Part shown: piece by piece, positions 17,684-25,851 of the stretch | How positions within the stretch are numbered: the stretch's first letter is position 1 | Layout: the number at the start of each line of letters is the position of its first letter | Source of the DNA: Nemertoderma westbladi | Taxonomy: Eukaryota > Xenacoelomorpha > Nemertodermatida > Nemertodermatidae | Direction: 5' to 3' | DNA: 25,851 nucleotides | NCBI GenBank assembly: GCA_032718475.1 | Contig: JAUCBJ010002321.1 | Location: 1 to 25,851 of the forward strand | The notes under the pieces: model-generated | Database searches by the model: none | What the model saw: the letters and a program-made list of their open reading frames with translations, nothing else | What the model was told of the DNA's origin: nothing | Made by a program: the position numbers and the translations under genes

Positions 17684-17996
17684 CATAGCAACAGAGAAAA
17701 TTGCCATAGCAACAAATCTTATAGTAGATATGACGATTTAAAATTTATAGCAGATTAATATTATGGATATGAAAAATTTAATGCCATATTTCGTTTTTTG
17801 AAAATACCACAGCAACCTTGCGAAAACGACCTTCAAAGATAGCAATATTGACATAGCAATATTGACATATCCATAGCAACGGGCTTTGTAATGTGTATTC
17901 AGTGGTCGTATCATGATGGAATCAGAGTCTACCACCATTATATCACGTATAAGGAACAATATGCATTCTTTTTCAGTTTCTAGTTGCCATGGCAAC
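17684..17996. promoter_or_regulatory. Cluster of RFX X-box half-sites with one perfect palindromic X-box
   Basis: 17983-17996 is GTTGCCATGGCAAC, a perfect inverted repeat matching the RFX consensus (GTNRCC..RGYAAC). The half-site CATAGCAAC or a one-base variant recurs at 17684, 17704, 17807 and 17871. No gene start is visible nearby, so this may be a dispersed repeat that carries RFX motifs and not a promoter. Confidence 0.5.
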
Positions 17997-18008
17997 GAGT
18001 AACCTTGA

Positions 18009-18869
18009 CTAAAAGGTCATGAATTCGGTCTTGGTCGCATTTATATGCAATCCAACCTCCTTAGCAGCCCTCTCCACTTTATTTAGTAGAAGCTGTGCAT
18101 CTGCTAGCATATTAGAGAGCACGGCGATGCCATCCGCAAAGTCGGCGTCTGTGACTGTAGTTGCCGGATATCTACTACTTCTGCGTTCTTGTAGTGTGAA
18201 TCCCAGGTCTTCACCCTTTGTGGCTGTCCTCATTGCGTAATCCAGTACAATTACAAATAGTAATAGCGCCAATGGGTCACCTTGCAGTACGCCAGCCAGG
18301 ATTGAGAAGAACTCAGTTTCACCATCTGGTGAGAGTACCTGCGCTTCTGTGTCACAATAATATAATAAACCAATGCCAGCCACAATAATTACCTCTGATA
18401 TTCTATAAGCTCTTAGGTTTTCCAGCATTTTACCGCTATGGATTGAGCCAAATGCTTTCTTGAAGTCCACAAAAGCCATGACTGCGGGGAGATTCTTTGA
18501 CTTAATTCCCTCAATCATTCTCCATAGTGCAAGTATCTGAGCGATTGTTGATCTATTTGGTCGAAATCCGTTTTGGCTCTTACGCAGTAGTTTCTCTATG
18601 TGAGGCCTAATCCTATATAGAATCATTTTATTGTATATTTTGGCAGCTACCACAAGCAGACAGATCTCACGATAGTTTGTTGGTACACCGAGGTCTCATT
18701 TCTTAGGGAGAGGCTTTAGTTGACATTTAGTCCAAATTGGTGGTGGCTTTTCCCCTTTCAGCATCCGGTTGCAGACATCCAATAATGGTCTGTTTAGCAT
18801 TCCTGTTTTCCATTCCTCTACAGGGATTTCACTAATCCACTCGCTTTATGATTGGATATAGACATGCTT
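18009..18869 (-). pseudogene. LINE C, 3' part: reverse transcriptase with mutated active site
   Basis: Minus-strand continuation of LINE C downstream of the TTAA element. Seen: KASGLV, VAAKIYNKMILYRIRP, QNGFRPNRSTIAQILAL, motif A AFVDFFKKAFGS-like (reads FVDFKKAFGSIH), motif B GVLQGDPLA, and FADG where FADD is expected (around 18129-18140 on the plus strand), so a catalytic aspartate is lost. Motif A also reads AFGS where AFDS is usual. A frameshift separates 18869-18654 from the 214-residue frame. The element ends at about 18009 after TEFMTF, lacking thumb and C-terminus: an atypical 3' loss for a LINE, probably a later deletion. Confidence 0.85.
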
Positions 18870-20433
18870 TTAACCCTATTAGTACCGGGCTATAAAATGT
18901 TGTACAAATACCGGGAGGGGGTCATATTGACCCCCCCCCTCTAAAATCTACAAATATTTACGAAAACGTCTGATTTTTTGTTTGTACGTAGGTATCACTT
19001 GTCTGGATCCGACCGAAAAAAAAAATTTTCGAAAAAATGTAATTGAGTGGTTATATTGCAGCACCAAAATTACAAGTAGTGCACAATTTTCACAAAATTT
19101 GAAAGTTACATTTTCGGCTAATTATTTTTCAATACAGGTTTTTTGGGGTGCAAAATACATTGGAAAATATTTAAAAATGATATGATTACTATAAATGGCT
19201 GTTTAGTCCTCTCTGCGTAGGAAAAAAATGAAAAAAACAAGTAACCAGCACTTTTCAGTTAGAACACAAAATTTTTAATTCACTTATACAATGCTATAAA
19301 TTCACATTTTCAGGTTTTTGAGGGCGCTGATTCTAATGGAATACATTTCTAATATGCCAGATCATTGCTACTTGTATTTTTCGGCGTAATTTAGCAAATT
19401 TTGGTGCTAGCACCAAATTTCGTACCCATCACCAAAAAGTACAAGTTTGCGATGTCCAGTGCTGTTTTTATTGATTCCATCGGATTCAGGACCCTCATAA
19501 ACCCGTATAACGCAAGAAACAAGGTGATACTATCTACTTATCAATTTGCATATTTTCCAAAATTTGGTGCTGGCACAACAATTTTCACCCACCGGCGAAA
19601 AATACAAGTTTGAGAACTCTTATGAAATTTTTACTGATTCCATTGAATTCAGAACCATCAGAAACCCGTATAACGCAAGAAACAAGGTGACACAATCAAT
19701 TGATATATTTGATGGTTTTCAAAATTTGGTGCTAGCACCACATTTTGCAACCACATCCGAAAAATACAAGTTTGAGATGTCCAGTTCGATAATTATATTT
19801 TCCATTGAATTCAGAACAGCCATAAACCTCTAAAACGCAAGAAATAAATTGTCACAAGCAATTTTATATATTGAATGGATTTTCAAAATTTCGTGCTAGC
19901 ACCAAAATTAGCACACAGCACCGAAAAATACAAGTTTGATGCGCTTGGTTCAACTCGTATATATTTCATCGAATCCAGAACCTCAAAAAACCCCAATTGC
20001 GTAAAAAACAAGTTTCAAACAATCAATTTACAAAATTGACTTATTTCAAAATTTGGTGCTGGCACCAAAATTTGGCACCCATCGAAAAAAACAAGTTTGA
20101 AATTTCTAAATCAATTTATATGAATTCCATCCAATTTCTAACACCAAAAAACCGGTGTAAATCGAAAACCGAGATGTTACAATTCATATTTAATGAAATG
20201 TAATTTTCAAAAAACGTCTCAAAAAAAGTGCCAAAAGTAGGGTTAAAAAATGGTGCTATAACTCGAAAAGTACCCAATATTTTTGAAAACGGTTTTCACT
20301 ACCATGAAGACAATAGATTTTTAGGAAAAGTCATAAAATTTCAGATTCCCGACTGCGTTTGTTTCAGAATTATAATAAAAAAACCACGGGGGGGTCATAT
20401 TGACCCCCCCCCCCCCGGGTTTAATAGGGTTAA
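18870..20433. mobile_element. piggyBac-like non-autonomous element with TTAA target duplication
   Basis: Flanked by TTAA at 18870-18873 and 20430-20433. The ends are CCCTATTA...CCGGG and its inverse TAATAGGG (right end read in reverse gives CCCTATTAAACCCGGG), so there is a terminal inverted repeat of about 12-16 bp with CCC..GGG termini, as in the piggyBac superfamily. Each end carries a hairpin with TAT loop: GGGGGTCA-TAT-TGACCCCC at 18917-18935 and a longer G7/C7 version at 20388-20410. No transposase is encoded; the inside is AT-rich with tandem repeats. Removing the element and one TTAA restores the LINE C frame across the site, which supports these exact boundaries. Confidence 0.85.
19400..20110. 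repeat. Degenerate tandem repeat, period about 160 bp, five copies
   Basis: The core AAATTTGGTGCTAGCACCA or a close variant recurs at about 19402, 19558, 19721, 19886 and 20048, each followed within 45 bases by an AAAAA-TACAAGTTTGA-like word and, except for the last copy, an ATAACGCAAGAAACAAG-like word. The core is itself palindromic (GGTGCTAGCACC). It lies wholly within the TTAA-flanked element; a weaker related word (GCAGCACCAAAATTACAAGT) occurs near 19058. Confidence 0.75.
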
Positions 20434-21195
20434 TGCTTCTTTGGAGTTTGGCAGGTGTGAAGTCCTCTGTTTCTATAGGTAGTGTCTTGTCATTTATTTT
20501 CCCTGACCTCGATGTTTGGTGGCTGCCCAAGCAAGTTGCTGAAGTGATTTTTCCACTTCCCAACACGTTCTTCGGGACTATCGGCTTTGATGCGCCCCTT
20601 TGCACAACTTTTCCGACCAGATACCTCATTTACAGTTTGCCAGGTAAGTCTTGATTTTTGCTGTATGTGAGCAGTTGTAACTTCTTGCAATCTTGTCCAG
20701 TATTTACTTCTCCCGGCTAATGTTGTAGGCCAATTTAAGATCTTCCTTAGCTTTCTCAGCCTTGTTGATGTTTTCGGTTGTTGGTTGTTCGGTTTTTACT
20801 TTGTTGGCTATCTTTAATATCTTCTCTCTTACAACAAGTAACCTCAGAGTTTTGCCATGGCACATACTGTTTTCGTTTGGGTTTCTGGGGGATATGCGCC
20901 TCTTGCTGATTCCTTGTGGGCTTTTATTATATTCTGGTATATTGAATCTGTGGACTGTTCTTCATCAATTAACTGAAGTGCTTCAAAGCGGTTTTGAACT
21001 TCTAGTGTGTAAGCATGCTTTATTGCATTGTCAGTTCTGAGTTCCTCCCAGTCATAGTTGATTCGCTTGCTTGTCCTGGGTTTGCTGACTCTCAAACTGA
21101 GTCTGATCTCTGCAGTGGTCCGAACCAATTAGGTTGAACGAGCTGTATATCTCACAGTTAATCATGCTGTTTCCCAACTTTTTATTTATAAGGAT
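20434..21195 (-). pseudogene. LINE C, 5' part: endonuclease end and linker
   Basis: Minus-strand frames from about 21195: ILINKKLGNSMINCEIYSSF and NLIGSDH (end of APE-type endonuclease with the conserved SDH), TAEIRLSLRVSKP, the linker with YPPETQTKT, VREKILKIANKV and QEVTTAHIQQKSR, then WQTVNEVSGRK, ERVGKWKNHFSNLLGQPPN and LPIETEDFTPAKLQ, reaching the TTAA insertion. At least three frameshifts are present. Same family as LINE A by motif order and sequence, but on the opposite strand and more decayed. The 5' end is truncated inside the endonuclease. Confidence 0.85.
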
Positions 21196-22449
21196 ATTTT
21201 AATGGATTTTTATTATACTATTCAAAAAAGTGTAGTAACATTGCATAAATACTAACTATATCATAAAACTTATCAGAATTACAGAATTTTTCAAAAAACA
21301 TCACGATAAATGTATTGTTATTTATTATTTAAATATGGGATATAAAAGGCACGAAAAACATTTTGAAAAAATAGTGCCGTAATAAAAGCTATTTTTGAAC
21401 AAGGAAGTATACTTAAGTTATTTGTTCCTATTTCGACCAACCATCATGAATTTGCAGTATGTGTAGCTCGAATGAAAGAGAACATGGAAGATAAAATTGA
21501 TATTAAAGTCAGAAAGAAAGGATATTCCTTTATTGAGGCGTCCATTGTTTTTTTCTGGTTTCGTTTTCCTGACTTCCATTTTTCTGATTAAAGTATTGTA
21601 TTTGAGGGATTTTCTGACTATAATTTTTAGTCACTCATCATTATTAACGAAGCCAATACGACGCATAGATTTGTCGAAATCAAAAAGATGTAGAAGATAA
21701 AGAGATTCAAAGCCCGAATATCATTTCATATGACAGATAAAAGACTATTAAAGGAAATTAAAAAGGATAAATTAATTTCCCTATTTTTCATTTTCAAGTA
21801 ACTCAGGAATAATATTATGAAGATTAAAACATATAATCTCAAAATAATCCCTCTGTATTTTAGTATTATGTAGTTGCTAATACTGCTAGTGCCTAGTGGT
21901 ACAGTAAATTAAGGAAGGCCATTCGTTATTAGGAATTCATTAGGCGCATTGCACATTCAGTTAATACGGCATGTGTAAACTTTTAGTACCAGGGAACCGA
22001 ATATGTATAAATTTAATTTCTAATGAGCGTGCATGAGTGAGGATATATTATATATTACGCCTATAATGCATTTAGTTCAAAATAATTTCCGGTAATTCCG
22101 ATATATTCAGAGATGGATAGCTATTAACCACACAACTGCTTCATTAGGAAACTAAAGTAGGTCGCAGCGGTGAAGGTAGATTATTCGTATACCAGGATCG
22201 CGATACGAGCCGGGACCATCCTCCTGGTAGGGGGAGTTTATGAGGAAAACAGCAACTGATGCGTCAACATTCTGCATGGATTGATATTTTGTAATTTATT
22301 ACTGGTGTTATGGTCAGGACCAAAACACGGCCAAGTACCGTAGGGTTGAGCACAGTGGCAGCGTATGATGGTATTGACAGATGGAAGGCCATGAGGAGGT
22401 AAATTGCGGACATACAAGGTATCAGATAGTATTTCCAGGTCTATCTTTT
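21196..22449. other. Non-coding region without recognised feature
   Basis: AT-rich up to about 21900, more balanced after that. Short open frames only, none with recognisable protein character. Confidence 0.5.
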
Positions 22450-22560
22450 ACCTGAGCCGTTAGCTGAATGGTTAGAGGGTCAAACTTCCAACCCGGAGGT
22501 CACCAGGTCGATCCCACCTGGACGTCACTGCCGACCTTGCAAAAGCTGTGCCCAACAATA
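22450..22560 (+). repeat. tRNA-derived SINE-like sequence
   Basis: TAGCTGAATGG (22461-22471) matches a pol III A box and GGTCGATCC (22506-22514) a B box lacking one T, at tRNA-like spacing. An anticodon-like stem ACTTC/GAGGT with a 7-base loop and a CCAGG/CCTGG T-stem can be drawn, but position 33 is A not T and the T loop is too long, so it is not a functional tRNA. Most likely the head of a SINE or a tRNA pseudogene. The 3' body and tail are not identified. Confidence 0.6.
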
Positions 22561-22639
22561 AGTTATATTGATATTTTGTAGAAGTCCAGGAAAGTCAGGA
22601 ATCATAAAAGGTTCGAGGTTTGTTGGACCTGGCAATGGG

Positions 22640-23995
22640 CTATTTGGGGTGGGTAGTGTGGGTGATTTTGGTATTGTGGGTAACTTTGGTAGTGTGGATG
22701 ATTTTGGTAGAGTCGGTAACTTTGGTAGTGTGAGTGACTTTGGTAGTGTGGGTAACTTTGGTAGTGTGGATGATTTTGGTAGTGTCGGTAACTTTGGTAG
22801 TGTGGGTGACTTTGGTAGTGTGGGTGACTTTGGTAGTGTGGGTAACTTTGGTAGTCTGGATGACTTTGGTAATGTCGGGAACTTTGGTAGTGTGGGTGAC
22901 TTTGGTAGTGTGGGTGACTTTGGTAGTGTCGGTAACTTTGGTAGTGTGGGTGACTTTGGTAGTGTGGGTGACTTTGGTAGTGTGGGTGACTTTGGTTGTC
23001 TGGGTGACTTTGGTAGTGTGGGTGACTTTGGTAGTGTGGGAAACTTTGGTAGTGTGGGTGACTTTGGTAATGTGGGTGACTTTGGTAGTTTGGGTAACTT
23101 TGGTAACGTGTGGTTGTCTTTGGTAGTGTTGGTGACTTTGGTAGTGTAGATGACTTTGTTAGTGTGGGCGACTTTGGTGGTGTGTGAGGTGACTTTGGTA
23201 GTGTGTGGGGTGACTTTGGTAGTGTGGGTGACTTTGGTAGTGTGGGTGACTTTGGTAGTGTGGCTGACTTTGGTAGTGTGGATGACTTTGTTAGTGTGGG
23301 CGACTTTGGTGGTGTGTGAGGTGACTTTGGTAGTGTGTGGGGTGACTTTGGTAGTGTGGGTGACTTTGGTAGTGTGGGTGACTTTGGTAGTGTGGGTGAC
23401 TTTGGTAGTGTGGGTGACTTTGGTTGTCTGGGTGACTTTGGTAGTGTGGGTGACTTTGGTAGTGTGGGAAACTTTGGTAGTGTGGGTGACTTTGGTAATG
23501 TGGGTGACTTTGGTAGTTTGGGTAACTTTGGTAACGTGTGGTTGTCTTTGGTAGTGTTGGTGACTTTGGTAGTGTAGATGACTTTGTTAGTGTGGGCGAC
23601 TTTGGTGGTGTGTGAGGTGACTTTGGTAGTGTGTGGGGTGACTTTGGTAGTGTGGGTGACTTTGGTAGTGTGGGTGACTTTGGTAGTGTGGGTGACTTTG
23701 GTAGTGTGGGTGACTTTGGTAGTGTGGGTGACTTTGGTAGTGTGGGTGACTTTGTTATTGTGGGCGACTTTGGTGGTGTGTGGGGTGACTTTGGTAGTGC
23801 GTGGGGTGACTTTGGTAGTATCGGTAACTTTGTTAGTGTGGGTGACTTTGGTAGTGTTGGTGACTTTGGTAGTGTGGGTGACTTTGGTAGTATCGGTAAC
23901 TTTGTTAGTGTGAGTGACTTTGGTATTGTGGGTGACTTTGGTAGTGTTGGTGACTTTGGTAGTGTGGGTGTCTTTGGTAGTGTTGGTGACTTTCG
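22640..23995. repeat. 18-bp minisatellite, roughly 75 units
   Basis: Tandem units of GGTGACTTTGGTAGTGTG and variants (GGTAACTTTGG.., GATGACTTTGTT.., longer GTGTGAGGTGAC and GTGTGTGGGGTGAC forms). Strongly G/T-rich on the plus strand. One plus frame reads GDFGSV/GNFGSV hexapeptides and another VTLVVW; both are interrupted by stops and phase changes (for example near 23148, 23187 and 23577), so coding is unlikely. A block with GTAACGTGTGGTTGTC at 23103 recurs at 23531, showing a 428-bp higher-order duplication. Confidence 0.95.
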
Positions 23996-25489
23996 AGGCT
24001 GTTGCCTCGATTGCAGTATAGGCCTACTAAAATGTATATTTTTTTATGGAGAATTCATAATGGAAAATAATTATCTGAGTCGGGTCACTCTACAAAAATC
24101 TCCATGTATCATAGTAGTACCAATAGGTGGAGAGAGATAGATAATCAATTTGGGGTGAATATCTCATAATTAATAAGCTCTATGGATTCGTAGATGTGAA
24201 TTAATTGTAGTCAAATAGCCATTTGGTAATCATATGGCCATACCAAGGTGTTAAACTTAATTCAAAGATATTAAAATTAGGAAAGACAGCAAAAAACTAT
24301 TAGAGTTTCACCGTTTGACTATATTTTCAAAAAATCTACACATTCTCATGTGTAGATAATTTCTTTGTAACTATTTTTCTTCTTTAGCCTAGAAAAAATA
24401 TTTTGATATGGATCTAAAGTTCTTAAGAAAGGCTTTAGGATTTAAATGTAACCCATTTAGCATTGGTGAGAGTACTACATCAGCTACCAGGAAAACACAG
24501 GGCACTGTTACTATTCGCAATGAGAGATTGATTATCAAGGCTATTAGAGGTGGTTCTATCGCCTAAGTTGTTATCCCATGGACTTGTTTTTGATTTTGGT
24601 TCATGGATAAGTTGGCTTTGTCCTCCTCAGTGGTTATATCTTCGAATTTGTCCAGATCGAGGGAGAGCTACATGCTACGGGTTTGGGGTAGTCTGTACCT
24701 GGTCTACAAAATCCATATCCACTTTAATTCGGTATTGAAGCAATATTTAGGAAGAAAATAAATTAGAATATATCCATACATACATATATAATAAATTATT
24801 GTATTGACAATTAATTTAGATACAATATTTAATAATGAATCATCTCACATTTAAACATATTAACACCTACAATAATTTAATAATTGTTTACTAATTATAA
24901 GAATAAATAAATATGTTCTAAACTCCATAAAATATATAATTACATTCGCGCTAAAAAAAATTCAAAAACAAAAAAATTCACTTATCTTTATAATACGGGT
25001 CAAGCCTTAATAATTATGTTTACCAATATAATAATGATTACTTAATGAAGTTGAAGTATAAATATTATTATTATTACTCAAAAATATTGTAACATTGTTG
25101 CGCCATGTTTCCCTTTTGAAAAGAAAATAAGAAATAAAATTTTTTTTAAGAAAAAAATAAAGTTTTGGGGTTAATTTTCTTAAAAATTATTAATCTCCAT
25201 TAGGCCTAATACTATTTATGAGATACTAGTATTTTTATTGAAAGCATAATAAACAATTAAATGAAAAATTTTCCAACCACACAATGTTTCGACTGTTATA
25301 AAAAATATGAAAATTAGAAAATTTTACCAAAATTTTGCGTAATGATTTTTTTTATTTAAATTCTCATAATTAAGAGATTATTATTGCATAAATGCATAGG
25401 CCTACTAGTCTGATTGTGCAACTGATAATATTATAAACTAATTTTAATAATAATTCTTAATAATAGTAATTTCTAATTTGTATCTCGTT
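23996..25489. other. AT-rich non-coding region
   Basis: Very AT-rich, especially 24740-25480. The only item noted is a 52-residue basic ORF at 24408-24566 on the plus strand, preceded by a pyrimidine tract ending in TTTAG (24376-24386) that could serve as a splice acceptor. There is no homology I recognise, so it is not called as a gene. Confidence 0.45.
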
Positions 25490-25851
25490 ATGGCGGAGGA
25501 GTTTATAAATCTTCAAAATAAGCTGTTGGAGCTTGTCCAGTTCGTGAAAGAAAAGAAAAACGTATCGGCCAGCAGCGATAAACAGTTCTCCGATTACGTT
25601 ACCGGTATGACATCGTTATACACCCTTTCCTTGGGTAAACTTAATGATGCACGAGAAGAAATCATTGCGGCAAAAAACACACTGCTCGACTACCACAAAC
25701 AGAAACCATCGTTCGCCAAGATGGTATCGCAATCCACTACCGGTACCGGTAGTACCGGCACCGGGAGACCAGAAAACAACCGTTCCGGTTCCCCAGCGCG
25801 TTTGCCAGCCACCGTCAATACTGCGGGCCCGGCTGTCCAAACACAACCAGC
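25490..25851 (+). CDS. Partial ORF1/gag-like protein, runs off the window
   Basis: 120 codons open from ATG to the window end. Residues 1-72 are predicted helical and coiled-coil-like (LQNKLLELVQFVKEKKN, then KLNDAREEIIAAKNTLLDYH), followed by KPSFAKMV, a phrase typical of the boundary after the coiled coil in LINE ORF1 proteins, and a low-complexity Gly/Ser/Thr/Pro linker (TGTGSTGTG). GC content jumps sharply from the AT-rich DNA upstream at about 25485, consistent with the 5' end of an inserted element. It might instead be a host gene's first exon; the rest of the ORF is needed. Confidence 0.5.
   Translation, partial: MAEEFINLQNKLLELVQFVKEKKNVSASSDKQFSDYVTGMTSLYTLSLGKLNDAREEIIAAKNTLLDYHKQKPSFAKMVSQSTTGTGSTGTGRPENNRSGSPARLPATVNTAGPAVQTQP

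Noticed and set aside
18982-20203. Short plus-strand ORFs inside the TTAA element (19401-20203)
   Set aside because: They follow the 160-bp repeat, share only repeat-derived residues and lack transposase motifs.
22454-22526. Functional tRNA gene
   Set aside because: B box lacks a base, position 33 is not U and the T loop is too long. Better read as SINE or pseudogene.
12024-23995. CRISPR arrays
   Set aside because: Both tandem arrays lack unique spacers, and the context is an animal genome.
22568-24140. Gly-rich repeat proteins (GDFGSV) or hydrophobic VTLVVW proteins
   Set aside because: Several short frames broken by stops and phase changes in an 18-bp minisatellite, with no conserved flanks. 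Treated as non-coding.
24408-24566. 52-residue basic ORF with an upstream splice-acceptor-like tract
   Set aside because: Too short and unrecognised to call a gene; mentioned in the region entry only.

Overview
The window looks like nuclear DNA of a metazoan, most likely an aquatic invertebrate. It is AT-rich, holds one host-type animal gene (a type II membrane protein with a fibrinogen-like domain), a histone-type mRNA 3' stem-loop, an RFX X-box and a tRNA-derived SINE-like sequence, and is otherwise filled with broken non-LTR retrotransposons (LINEs), small DNA transposons and minisatellites. Species cannot be named from the sequence. There are no bacterial operons, CRISPR arrays or rRNA genes.

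Layout. 101-1441: intronless fibrinogen-domain gene. 1442-5297: AT-rich non-coding DNA with poly(G) tracts, a 0.65 kb foldback inverted repeat (3199-3845) and an orphan histone stem-loop on the minus strand (4416-4431). 5298-6380 and 14475-15760: two halves of what appears to be one plus-strand LINE (LINE A), interrupted inside its reverse transcriptase. 6381-14474: the interrupting DNA, about 8.1 kb, with all likely coding frames on the minus strand in this order: SAP-domain protein with about 38 18-residue repeats (54-bp minisatellite), a Pro/Ser/Thr-rich segment, a Ulp1/C48-type cysteine peptidase with C-terminal coiled coil, a basic protein with an RRM-like domain, and a YADD reverse transcriptase whose endonuclease has been deleted. 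16274-16422: palindromic MITE. 16745-16950: fragment of another LINE. 17230-17530: TTTCG low-complexity tract. 17684-17996: RFX half-sites. 18009-21195: minus-strand LINE C, split by a TTAA-flanked piggyBac-like non-autonomous element (18870-20433) carrying about 160-bp internal repeats. 22450-22560: tRNA-like SINE head. 22640-23995: 18-bp minisatellite with a 428-bp internal duplication. 25490-end: start of an ORF1-like gene of another element.

The most interesting object is the 6381-14474 insert. Because the host LINE resumes in the right reading frame at the next expected residues, the whole interval can be treated as insertion-derived, and the co-oriented SAP-repeat, Ulp1-like and reverse-transcriptase frames may belong to one unusually large retrotransposon. 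That they form a single element is inference; two successive insertions would look similar. Most mobile-element frames carry frameshifts or stops and are probably inactive here.
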